From the NCBI GenBank assembly GCA_016124195.1, contig WGOE01000014.1, forward strand, positions 55,242-119,241: a stretch of 64,000 nt of DNA, read 5' to 3'. Positions 17,548-25,682 of the stretch are shown piece by piece. Every line of letters starts with the position of its first letter. Position 1 is the first letter of the stretch. A program made the position numbers and the translations under genes. The stretch comes from a bacterium. Lineage in GTDB: Bacteria; Pseudomonadota; Alphaproteobacteria; Rhodobacterales; Rhodobacteraceae. The notes under the pieces were generated by a model. The model did not search any database, was not told the origin of the DNA, and worked only from the letters and a program-made list of their open reading frames with translations.

Positions 17548-18581
17548 GCGAAAAATCCATCCACCTTGAACTTGTCGGCCCGCACGACCCTGCCGTCCCG
17601 GCGCCCGAGGTCGCAAAGCTCCGGCGCCCGATGGAGTATCTGCCCGTCGCGCTTTTCGGCTCGGTCATGGGGCTGACCGGGCTCAGCGTGGCCTGGCGGC
17701 TGGCCACGGCGCTTTACGGCGCGCCGGCCGAGGTGTCGCAAGGCATCGGCATCGTGGCGATGCTGGCCTTTGGCGCGCTGGTCCTGGCCTATGGCACCAA
17801 GATCGTCTTCGCTCCGGGCGCTGTCCGGGCCGAGTTTGCCCATCCGGTTGCGGGCAGTCTGTTCGGCACGGCCTTCATCAGCCTGTTGCTGTTGCCGGCG
17901 GTCGTGGCGCCCTATGCGTTGCGGCTGGCGCAGGGCATGTGGGTTCTGGGCGCGGTCCTGATGCTGGCTTTTGCCTGGTTCGTCGTGGATCGCTGGATGG
18001 CCGACCGCCAGCAGGTCGCCCATGCCTCGCCGGCCTGGGTCGTGCCGGTCGTGGGGCTCTTGGACGTGCCGATCGCGGTGCCCGGGCTCGGCCTGCCGCC
18101 GATGCACGGGCTCATGGTGGCCTGCCTGACCATCGGGCTTTTCTTCGCCATCCCGCTCTTCACCCTGATCTTCTCGCGCATCCTGTTCGAGCCGCCCCTG
18201 CCCGAGGCGCTGCAACCGACGCTGATGATCCTCGTGGCACCCTTTGCGGTGGGGTTCCTGACCCTCGTCTCGGTCAGCGGCGAGATCGACACCTTTGCCG
18301 AAGGGCTTTATGGCCTGACGCTGTTCATGCTGGCTATTCTGGTCGGCCGGCTGCGGCGAATGCTGGTGTGCTGCCCGTTCCGGCTGGCCTGGTGGTCGGT
18401 GAGCTTCCCCCTCGCCGCCGCCGCCATCGCGGCGCTGCGCTTTGCGGCGGCCCGGCCCGATGTGGTGACGCATGCGATTGCGCTGGTCCTGCTGGCCTTT
18501 GCGACGCTTGTGATTGCCGCCCTTGCAGTGCGCACCCTTGCAGGGATCCTGCGCGGCGAATTGCGCGCGCTGAGCCTTTAA
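17544..18581 (+). CDS. SLAC1/TehA-family anion channel or transporter
   Basis: The product has 345 residues and about ten membrane helices. It begins with the family landmark LRRPMEYLPVALFGSVMGLTGLS, an amphipathic stretch entering helix 1, as in TehA (tellurite resistance) and plant SLAC1. TehA-type proteins are trimeric anion channels with a gating Phe; which Phe serves here cannot be told without alignment. The gene is coupled to DUF302 by overlap. In this island it may export an anionic product or protect against an oxyanion; that is inference. Confidence 0.83.
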   Translation: MSEKSIHLELVGPHDPAVPAPEVAKLRRPMEYLPVALFGSVMGLTGLSVAWRLATALYGAPAEVSQGIGIVAMLAFGALVLAYGTKIVFAPGAVRAEFAHPVAGSLFGTAFISLLLLPAVVAPYALRLAQGMWVLGAVLMLAFAWFVVDRWMADRQQVAHASPAWVVPVVGLLDVPIAVPGLGLPPMHGLMVACLTIGLFFAIPLFTLIFSRILFEPPLPEALQPTLMILVAPFAVGFLTLVSVSGEIDTFAEGLYGLTLFMLAILVGRLRRMLVCCPFRLAWWSVSFPLAAAAIAALRFAAARPDVVTHAIALVLLAFATLVIAALAVRTLAGILRGELRALSL

Positions 18582-18722
18582 AGAGGGCGCAAGTCAACCG
18601 GGATCCGGCTAAAACGGCAGGCAGATTCGAACAAGACGGCGCGGGGGCGCCGCCCTATGCTGCCCGACCAATGGCAAAGCCGCGGGCCGGTCGGGCGCCC
18701 GTCGGTCCTTGTGGAGAAAGAG

Positions 18723-20603
18723 ATGACAGCGAGGATCCGGCTGACGCGCGCGGTCGACCCCGGGCGCGACCATATGCGCGGCGGGATCGGCGCGCGGCGT
18801 GGCGTGGTGAGCATGGTGGTCTATGGCGACTACCTCTGCCCCTATTGCCGGCGGCTCAAATCCATCCTCGCCCGGCTTCGCGACGTGTTCGGCGACCGGC
18901 TGTCCTATACCTTCCGCCACTTTCCGAACGAGGTCGCCCATCCCGGATCGACCCATGTGTCGCGCGTGGCAGAGGCCGCGGCCCGGCAGGGCCAGTTCTG
19001 GGCCATGCACGACTGGATCTATGATCAGGAACCGCCGCTGTCGGACGCGTTGATCGAGGCGCAGGCGCGCGAGATGGGCCTCGACATGGACAGGTTTGCC
19101 GCCGATCTGGCCAGCGACGAGGTGGCCGCCCGCGTGCAACAAGACCTTGACGACGCAAGGCGCAGCGGCGTGACGGGGACGCCATCCTTCTTCATCGACG
19201 GGATACGCTATGACGGGGCGTGGGATTTCCATTCGATGCTCGAGGCGATCGAACTGCCGGTCGCCTCGCGCGTCGAACGCTCGGCCCGGGCCTTCGCCAA
19301 TCTGCCGGCTTCGGGCGGGCTGGCGCTGCTGATGGCGGCCATCCTGGCGCTGGTGGCGATGAATTCGTCGCTGGCGCCCGCCTATCAGGCCTTCATCGGC
19401 GCGACCTTCGGGATTGGCCCGGCCGGCGGGCTTTTGTCGATGACGGTCAAGACCTGGTTCTCGGAAGGCCTGCTGTCGATCTTCTTCCTGCTCGTCGGGC
19501 TCGAAATCCGGCGCGAGCTGTCGACGGGCGAGCTGACCGACCTCAGGGCAGCGGTGCTGCCGGTGATCGCGGCAACGGGCGGGGTGATCGCCCCGGCGCT
19601 GATCTATCTGGCGCTGAACCAGGGGCCGACGCGGGTGGGCTGGTCGATCCCGACGGCGACAGACGTGGCCTTTACCCTCGGCATCCTGGCCCTGCTGGGG
19701 CCGCGCGTGCCAGCGACGCTGCGGGTCTTCATCGCCACACTGGCGGTGGCGGATGACGTGCTGTCGGTGCTGACGCTGGCCATCTTCTACCCCAAGAGTT
19801 TCGCGCCGGAATGGCTGGTCTTTGTCGCGGGCGCGGTGCTGATCCTGCTGTCGTTGAACCGGGCGCGGGTCTATCGGGCCTGGCCCTATATCGTGACAGC
19901 GTTCGGGCTCTGGTTCTCGCTGCATGCCGCCGGGATCCATGGCGCGCTGGCCGGCATCGTGTTGGCGGGCTTCCTGCCGACCCGCCCGGCGCCTGCGGTG
20001 GGGCCCCTGCTGGCGCAGGCCGCCACAGCGCTTGCCGCGCTTGAACAGGCCGAACGGGCGGCGGCCAGCACGGGTGCGAGCTTGGCCATCAGCGGCAAGG
20101 AGCCGCTTTGGGATTGGGCGAGCCGCAACCTTTCGGCGGCCAGCGACCGGCTCTTGTCGCCGGCCGACCGCGTCGAACATGCGGTGTCGCCGTGGAGCAG
20201 CTACCTCGTCCTGCCGCTTTTCGCCTTTTCGGCAACGGGGGTGAGCTTCAATCTCGACCTTGCAGCACCAGGGGCATGGCAGATCCTGCTGGGGGTGGTG
20301 CTTGGCCTCATGTTCGGCAAGCCTCTCGGCATCCTGGCGGCCTCGGTCCTGGCGATCCGGTCGCGGCTGGCGCTGGCGCCCTTCGGGGTGTCGCGGTGCA
20401 GTTTCATCGGAGCGGCCTGCCTGTGCGGCATAGGCGATACGGTGGCCATGCTGCTGGCCGACCAGGCCTTTTCAGACGAGGGCACCCTGGCCATCGCGAA
20501 GACCGGCGTGCTTCTGGGGTCCTGCCTCGCGGCCCTTCTGGGCGCCGCGATCATCGCCACTGGCCCGCGCGACGCCGGAGCCGTGACGAAAACCGGCGAT
20601 TAG
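18723..20603 (+). CDS. nhaA: DsbA/thioredoxin-like domain fused to Na+/H+ antiporter NhaA
   Basis: The product has 626 residues from the ATG at 18723 (GGAGAAAG upstream). Residues about 28-180 form a DsbA-like thioredoxin domain with the redox motif CPYC at 39-42 and the cis-proline segment GTPSFF. No signal peptide precedes it. The rest is a complete NhaA with its key acidic sites: TATDVAF (equivalent of Asp133) and VADDVLS (the Asp163/164 pair). Ordinary NhaA has about 390 residues. Because NhaA has a cytoplasmic N-terminus, the thiol domain should face the cytosol. It may link antiport to thiol redox state, which is inference. The end overlaps the convergent flavin-binding gene by 4 bases. 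Confidence 0.9.
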   Translation: MTARIRLTRAVDPGRDHMRGGIGARRGVVSMVVYGDYLCPYCRRLKSILARLRDVFGDRLSYTFRHFPNEVAHPGSTHVSRVAEAAARQGQFWAMHDWIYDQEPPLSDALIEAQAREMGLDMDRFAADLASDEVAARVQQDLDDARRSGVTGTPSFFIDGIRYDGAWDFHSMLEAIELPVASRVERSARAFANLPASGGLALLMAAILALVAMNSSLAPAYQAFIGATFGIGPAGGLLSMTVKTWFSEGLLSIFFLLVGLEIRRELSTGELTDLRAAVLPVIAATGGVIAPALIYLALNQGPTRVGWSIPTATDVAFTLGILALLGPRVPATLRVFIATLAVADDVLSVLTLAIFYPKSFAPEWLVFVAGAVLILLSLNRARVYRAWPYIVTAFGLWFSLHAAGIHGALAGIVLAGFLPTRPAPAVGPLLAQAATALAALEQAERAAASTGASLAISGKEPLWDWASRNLSAASDRLLSPADRVEHAVSPWSSYLVLPLFAFSATGVSFNLDLAAPGAWQILLGVVLGLMFGKPLGILAASVLAIRSRLALAPFGVSRCSFIGAACLCGIGDTVAMLLADQAFSDEGTLAIAKTGVLLGSCLAALLGAAIIATGPRDAGAVTKTGD

Positions 20604-21244
20604 GCGTCCGATCTGGCCTCGGCCTCCGGTATCGGGTCAGGCATCGGACCGGGGCCGCAAGGCGCGGCGACGCCGTGGCGGGCAAAGGCCGCGCGGATCT
20701 CGGCCTCGGTAAAGCGCGGCTGGATGTGCTGGGGGCAGTTCCAGTCGAAGGCTTCGACCGTGATCACAAAGGCGCGCTCGACCGTTGCGTCATGCAAGGC
20801 AACATAAGCCGGATCGATCAGGCTTTCGGTCAGGGCCCGGTTGTCCTCAAGCGCCACCGCCTGCATCCGCCCGAACAGCTTCAGCCGGCGCCGCTTTGCG
20901 AAATCCATCAGCAACAGCGCCACGCGATCGTTGCCCGCGACATTCCCGGTGGTGATGTACTGCCGGTTGCCGCAGTAATCCACAAAGGCGAGCCTGCGGT
21001 CGTCCAGCACGTGCAGAAAGCCACCCGGGCCGCCGCGGTGCTGCAGATAGGGCCAGCCCGTCTCTGAAACCGAGGCCATGAAGAAACAGTCCCGGGTGCG
21101 GATGAAGGCCACTTCTTCCGGGCTGAGGCGGCGTTTGCGCTCGGGACCCGCCTCGCCGCGCGCATAGGCCCGGCGGCTGCCCTGAAGCTCCTGCACCTGC
21201 TTGACGGCATCGGTAAAGGCGATCTGGCCATAGCTGTCGGTCAT
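20600..21244 (-). CDS. Pyridoxamine 5'-phosphate oxidase-like FMN-binding split-barrel protein
   Basis: The product has 214 residues from the ATG at 21244. The core shows the split-barrel pattern: FIRTRDCFFMASVSETGWPYLQHRGGP, then LAFVDYCGNRQYITTGNVAGNDRVALLLMDF and RRRLKLFGR. These segments match the PNPOx-related proteins (COG3576-like) that bind flavin and reduce various substrates rather than making PLP. The C-terminal part WNCPQHIQPRFTEAEI is typical of this subgroup. The gene is the first of a minus-strand set converging on the thioredoxin-NhaA gene, 34 bases from the MBL gene upstream of it. Confidence 0.85.
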   Translation of the reverse strand: MTDSYGQIAFTDAVKQVQELQGSRRAYARGEAGPERKRRLSPEEVAFIRTRDCFFMASVSETGWPYLQHRGGPGGFLHVLDDRRLAFVDYCGNRQYITTGNVAGNDRVALLLMDFAKRRRLKLFGRMQAVALEDNRALTESLIDPAYVALHDATVERAFVITVEAFDWNCPQHIQPRFTEAEIRAAFARHGVAAPCGPGPMPDPIPEAEARSDA

Positions 21245-21278
21245 CTTGGTTTCCTCATGATCTGGGAAGCGGGGCGCA

Positions 21279-22208
21279 TCAGGCCTCGGGCACGAAGTGG
21301 AAGGCCTGGCCCCTGCGTTCGGCATGGCCGATCCCGGGATATTGCCAATGATAGCCCAGAAGCCGGATCCGATCGGTCGCCGCCCGGTCGATCAGGCGGC
21401 GCCGCGTGCGGATCGCCACCTCGGGCAGCGTGTCATAGCCGAAGGGCCAGTCGGGGTGCGCGAAGGAAATCCGCTCGTTGACCGCAACATCCCCGGCAAT
21501 CAGCAGGCCCTGCGGTCCGCCAAGCTCAAGTGACAGATGGCCGGGCGTATGGCCAGCGGTGTCCAGCACCCGCAGACCCGTGACCACATCATCGCCGGGC
21601 CGCAGCATGACCGCCCTGTCGCGCAGGGCCGCCAGATCGCGCTGCGTGCCTCGGGCAAAGTCGTGCAAGGCCGCCGGCATCGTCGTGAAGAAATCGGGGC
21701 TGGTCCAGAAATCCCACTCGGCCGCGCCGACATGATAGCTCGCGTTGGGAAACCGCAGGCCGCCGGTGTCGGCCAGCGTGGCCCAGATGTGATCGGGATG
21801 GGCATGGGTAAAGACAACCCGGGTGATCGCCGCGGGATCGATGCCGGCCGCCATCAGGTTTTCGGTCATGCGGCCATCCGAAGTCTGGTATTTGCGGCCC
21901 GACCCGATGTCGACGAGGATCAGATCCTGGCCGGTGCGGATCAGGGGAATGTTGCAGGGTGCATGGACAACACCCCCTGGCGCGTCGATCTGTCCCAGCA
22001 CCGCGGCGCGGTCGGCGCCGGCCCCATCCGGCACCAGGATTTCGCCCGGCACCGAGATATAGCCGTCGCTGAGGACCGTGATGTCGAAGGCGCCCTCGGT
22101 GAAGCGGTAGCCGGCCTTGGCCAGGGCTTGCCCGGGCAACAGCGGGGCGGTTGTGAGGGCAAGGCCTGCGCCCAGAAGGTTGCGGCGCGTCAGATCGGTC
22201 GGGGTCAT
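21279..22208 (-). CDS. Tat-exported metallo-beta-lactamase-fold hydrolase (second copy type)
   Basis: The product has 309 residues with a clear twin-arginine signal (DLTRRNLLGAG, hydrophobic core, cleavage around ALA at residue 29). The zinc motif is HAHPDH, followed by histidines in GHTPGH and in the C-terminal GYHWQ. It resembles periplasmic MBL hydrolases of the lactonase/quorum-quencher group, but substrate cannot be assigned. It is not closely similar to the MBL protein at 14807, so it is a second family member rather than a duplicate. It is transcribed with the alpha/beta hydrolase upstream and the split-barrel protein downstream. Confidence 0.87.
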   Translation of the reverse strand: MTPTDLTRRNLLGAGLALTTAPLLPGQALAKAGYRFTEGAFDITVLSDGYISVPGEILVPDGAGADRAAVLGQIDAPGGVVHAPCNIPLIRTGQDLILVDIGSGRKYQTSDGRMTENLMAAGIDPAAITRVVFTHAHPDHIWATLADTGGLRFPNASYHVGAAEWDFWTSPDFFTTMPAALHDFARGTQRDLAALRDRAVMLRPGDDVVTGLRVLDTAGHTPGHLSLELGGPQGLLIAGDVAVNERISFAHPDWPFGYDTLPEVAIRTRRRLIDRAATDRIRLLGYHWQYPGIGHAERRGQAFHFVPEA

Positions 22209-22278
22209 GTGAGGAGCCTCGTCAAGGGATGGGTTGGCTCGCCCGGCATCGCGCCGGGCCGTCCGGGTCGTCCGGGGG

Positions 22279-23256
22279 TCAGGGCAACGCGCGATCCAGA
22301 AAGTTGCGTATCAGCGGCACCATCTCGTCCAGCTTGTCCTCCAGCGCGAAATGGCCGGTATCCAGCAGATGCATCTCGGCATCCGGCAGGTCGCGCAGAT
22401 AGGGCGTGGCGCCATCGGGCGGAAAGATCTTGTCGTTCTTGCCCCAGACGATCAGCGTCGGAGGCCTGCGCGTGCGGAAGAAATCCTGGAACGCCGGATA
22501 AAGCGGGATGTTGCTGCCATAGTCATAGAACAGATCGAGCTGGATATCGCGGTTGCCGGGCCGGTCCAGCAGGCTCTGGTCGTGCTGCCAGGTGTCGGGG
22601 TCGATGCGTGACAGATCCGAGACGCCATCGGTGTACTGGAACTTCGTCGTCTGCGGCTGCACGAGCACATCCAGCGCATCGCGGTGCGCCTGCGAACCAT
22701 CGGCCCAATACGCCTTGATCGGGTCCCAGAACGCCTTGAGGCCCTCTTCGTAGGCATTTCCGTTCTGCACGACCAGCGCCGTCACCCGTTCGGGATGCTT
22801 GAGCGCGAGGCGGTAACCCACCGGCGCGCCATAATCCATCACATACATCGCATAGCTGCCCACTCCGATCTTGCCGAGCAGCGCGTCCATAAGGTCGGCG
22901 AAATGGGCGAAGGTATATTTGAATCTGGTATGATCGGGCGCCGAGCTTTGGCCAAAGCCGGGATAGTCTGGCGCGATCACGTGGTAACGGTCGGCCAGCG
23001 CCGGGATCAGGTTGCGGAACATGAAGGACGACGTCGGAAAGCCGTGCAGAAGCAACAGGACGGGCCCATCCGCCGGCCCGGCTTCGCGGTAGAAGATGTC
23101 GACGCCGTCGATCGTGACGGTGCGGTAATGCACCGTGGGCTGCACCGGCGTTTCGGTGGCCCGGGCGGCGCAGGGCGCCAACACGGGCAAGGCCGTCGCC
23201 GACATCAGCGCAGATGCAATGGCCAAGGCAACGGCCCCTTTGCGCAGTTCGATCAT
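22279..23256 (-). CDS. Secreted alpha/beta hydrolase, epoxide hydrolase/dehalogenase-like
   Basis: The product has 325 residues from the ATG at 23256 (GGAG 9 bases upstream; a GTG at 23268 is less likely). The N-terminus is a Sec signal peptide ([24 protein letters not shown]). The hydrolase core has HGFPTSS (oxyanion), PDYPGFGQS, a nucleophile elbow MDYGAP with Asp rather than Ser, [11 protein letters not shown] with the acid and DTGHFAL with the His. An Asp nucleophile is the hallmark of epoxide hydrolases and haloalkane dehalogenases. It is probably periplasmic and acts on a toxic electrophile, by inference. Confidence 0.85.
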   Translation of the reverse strand: MIELRKGAVALAIASALMSATALPVLAPCAARATETPVQPTVHYRTVTIDGVDIFYREAGPADGPVLLLLHGFPTSSFMFRNLIPALADRYHVIAPDYPGFGQSSAPDHTRFKYTFAHFADLMDALLGKIGVGSYAMYVMDYGAPVGYRLALKHPERVTALVVQNGNAYEEGLKAFWDPIKAYWADGSQAHRDALDVLVQPQTTKFQYTDGVSDLSRIDPDTWQHDQSLLDRPGNRDIQLDLFYDYGSNIPLYPAFQDFFRTRRPPTLIVWGKNDKIFPPDGATPYLRDLPDAEMHLLDTGHFALEDKLDEMVPLIRNFLDRALP

Positions 23257-23566
23257 TCCGGACTCCACAGGTTGAGGTGGCTGAAAGGAGGGGGGCGCTA
23301 CGCGGGGGGAGGGGCCGCGTAGCGCCGGTGACGGTCTGCCCGGGTGAGGACAGGGGAGGTTGAAAGACAGACCGCACGACTACGAAGCAACGGCCGCAAG
23401 GTCGGTTCGCAAGATCGCCCATTGACGCGCCGGATTGGGGCTTGCCGGATTGTGGAGACCCATCTTGCGCCAGCTTCGATCGACGTGAGGAAAGGGTACG
23501 AAACGGCAGCGCCCGGGTCGAGAAAGATGGGGTGAAAATCCGCGAGGATGTGTGAGCCGCAGCCTT

Positions 23567-24133
23567 TCATGCAGAGGCGAAGGGCAAGAGCCTCTGGTCG
23601 GCGACCTGCCGCGCGTCGCGCACAATCCGGCGCCAGTCCTTCGGCGTGGCATTCTCGAACTGGCGGAAGATCTTGGAAAAATGCGCCTGGTCGAAGAACC
23701 CGCAGGCTGCGGCGATCTGCGCGAGCGGCTCTTCGGTCGCACACATGAGGTCGCGCGCGCGGGCCACCCGCCTGGCCAGAACGTATTTGTGCGGCGATAC
23801 CCCGAAACTGCTGCGAAAGGCGCGGGCGAAGTGGCTGAGGCTCAGGCGCGCCTCGGCGGCAAGGTAGGCATTGCTGATATGGTCATCCAGCCGCTCTTCG
23901 ATGGCCTGCTGGACGCGGCGCATCTGCCAGGGCGCAAGGCCGGTATGGCTGGACGGCTCGCGGGGTGCGATTACGTCCTGAAGGATGCCGGCCGCAGTCC
24001 TGAGCGACCGATCCGCCGCAGAGGGATCGGCGTGCAGAAGCGTGCTGGCCTCCCGCATCAGGCCGATCACAGTTTCAAAAAGCCCGGGCGAGACCATGGC
24101 ATCGGGCTGCAGTCTGGTGGTTTGCATATTCAT
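23567..24133 (-). CDS. AraC-family regulator, short form
   Basis: The product has 188 residues from the ATG at 24133 (AAGGAA upstream; a second ATG at 24127 is possible). The C-terminal 100 residues hold the two helix-turn-helix motifs: LAAEARLSLSHFARAFRSSF and a second after LAQIAAACGFFDQAHFSKIFRQF. The N-terminal part is only about 80 residues and has no cupin sensor domain, so the ligand-sensing part is minimal. It lies 310 bases upstream of the secreted hydrolase on the same strand and is the likely regulator of the minus-strand genes, perhaps of the facing plus-strand genes too. The signal is unknown. Confidence 0.85.
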   Translation of the reverse strand: MNMQTTRLQPDAMVSPGLFETVIGLMREASTLLHADPSAADRSLRTAAGILQDVIAPREPSSHTGLAPWQMRRVQQAIEERLDDHISNAYLAAEARLSLSHFARAFRSSFGVSPHKYVLARRVARARDLMCATEEPLAQIAAACGFFDQAHFSKIFRQFENATPKDWRRIVRDARQVADQRLLPFASA

Positions 24134-24566
24134 CTCGAGATTCCTTTTGCGAGGGGAACGCCGGGCCGGCAGCAGGCTCATCCTGACAACCGATCATCGC
24201 GATCCGCTGCGGGCACATGATCACCAAGGATTACGTGCTGCGGGCCCGGGAACCGAGCCAGATCGCCGCAGAAGTCATGAGAAGTCGTGAGGCGAAGACC
24301 GGTTTCCCTTTCAAGGTGCGTCTAACAGGGGCGCCGGCGCAGGGCGCAAGGCACGAGGTTCCGCCATGCCTAGGCGCATGGCCCGCCACAGGGGGCGACG
24401 CTCTGCCAGCATGCGCAAGACGCGGATCGAGAAAGCCTTCGGCCGATTTGCGCTGCGCGGCAGCGGTTCGCCGCACCGATGGGCGCGGTATTCCTTTCGC
24501 CTGACGGGGTGTTCTGCCAGTATGCAACCTTAGAGTGCAAAAACAGTACCGGAGGTTGTGCGGTTC
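24134..24566. other. Divergent intergenic region, no supported gene
   Basis: About 430 bases lie between the AraC gene (minus) and the cache-HAMP gene (plus). Frames of 95-100 codons exist on both strands but show no motifs. The last 60 bases before 24567 are AT-richer and hold GGAGG at 24551-24555, the ribosome site of the cache gene, so a plus-strand promoter probably lies near 24500-24545. No further element could be named. Confidence 0.5.
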
Positions 24567-25682
24567 ATGGCAAGGCAGACCAATTCCTCAATGACGCTTT
24601 CGCGCGCCTTCTTCGGGTTCATGGCGCTCATGACGCTGGTCGGCGCCGTTGCCCTTGCCCTCAGCCTGCAAAGGATCACGGGACAGTTGACGCAACGCAT
24701 GCTCTTCACCGCGATCGAGGGCCGAAGCCAGGCGGCGGTGGACACGTTCCAGCGCGATCTGGCGCAGGATTGGCGGCTTCTGACAGCCGTGACCGCGATT
24801 GCCCCCCGACAGCCGGGCACCACGCTCCGCCCGGCGCTGGAGCTTGCCGCCAGCATCGCGGACCGGGACGAGACTTCCTGGATCGGCTTTGCCGGCCTGG
24901 ATGGCAAGGTGATCGCAGCCACCGGCGGATTGCTGGAGGGAGAGGATGTTTCGCAGCGCCCCTGGTTCAAGAACGGCCTGAGCAAGCCCTATGCCGGAGA
25001 TGTCCATGACGCGACACTTCTGGCAAAGCTGCTCAGTCCCGACAGTGCCGAGCCGGTGCGTTTCATCGACTATGCGCGACCGGTCCGGTCGACCACGGGG
25101 GATGTCATCGGTGTCATGGGCATGCACATCAGCTTTGACTGGGCCGCGCGCCGTCTCAAGGAAATCGGGGCGCCGCTGAGCCTCGATCTGTTTCTGGTCT
25201 CGCAGGACGGCGCGGTCATCATCTCCACGGCTGACACGGACCCGGTGCATCCCGTGATGCAGGCGTTCCAGTTGGCCAAATTGGGTGCCAAGGGCTCGGT
25301 TCTGGCGCCCTGGCCTGACGGAAAGTCATATTTCTCGATGGTGCGCCCGGTGCAGGCCGCCCAGGGCGTTCCCAGCTTTGGCTGGCGTCTGATCGCGCGC
25401 ATCGACGCCAATGCCCTGGGCGACATCAGCGGCGATCTCGCCCGGTCCATTGCAAAGATCATCGCGGCGCTTGCGCTTATCCTGATCGTGATGACGATCT
25501 GGTTCGCCAAGGCCATCGCCCAGCCCTTTTCACGGCTCGCCTCGATGGCCACCGCGATTGCGGAGGGCAAGGACATCTTCCCGCGCGAATATTCGCGTTT
25601 GACGGAACTGCGCCAAATCTCCGGTGCCCTGGCGCGGCTTCAGGCGCGAGGGGCCGGCTCAGCGCCGCCAGACCGAGACTGA
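24567..25682 (+). CDS. Membrane cache-domain sensor with HAMP and no output domain
   Basis: The product has 371 residues. The first membrane helix is at about 12-36, followed by a periplasmic double-cache-like domain (SWIGFAGLDGKVIAATGG; DVSQRPWFKNGL; DYARPVRSTTGDVIGVMGM). A second membrane helix lies near 296-318, then a HAMP-like stretch (AQPFSRLASMATAIAEGKD). The protein ends about 50 residues later without kinase, cyclase or methyl-accepting domain. The ATG at 24567 lies 11 bases after GGAGG; a GTG at 24558 is the alternative. Its 3' end overlaps the convergent glycosyltransferase gene by 24 bases. It may sense a small ligand and act through a protein partner, perhaps on the polysaccharide synthase, by inference. 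Confidence 0.8.
   Translation: MARQTNSSMTLSRAFFGFMALMTLVGAVALALSLQRITGQLTQRMLFTAIEGRSQAAVDTFQRDLAQDWRLLTAVTAIAPRQPGTTLRPALELAASIADRDETSWIGFAGLDGKVIAATGGLLEGEDVSQRPWFKNGLSKPYAGDVHDATLLAKLLSPDSAEPVRFIDYARPVRSTTGDVIGVMGMHISFDWAARRLKEIGAPLSLDLFLVSQDGAVIISTADTDPVHPVMQAFQLAKLGAKGSVLAPWPDGKSYFSMVRPVQAAQGVPSFGWRLIARIDANALGDISGDLARSIAKIIAALALILIVMTIWFAKAIAQPFSRLASMATAIAEGKDIFPREYSRLTELRQISGALARLQARGAGSAPPDRD

Noticed and set aside
18609..20180. 523-codon open frame on the minus strand opposite the thioredoxin-NhaA gene
   Set aside because: It is rich in Arg, Gln, His and Asp and has no domain. It mirrors the codon bias of the plus-strand gene, whose motifs are unmistakable.
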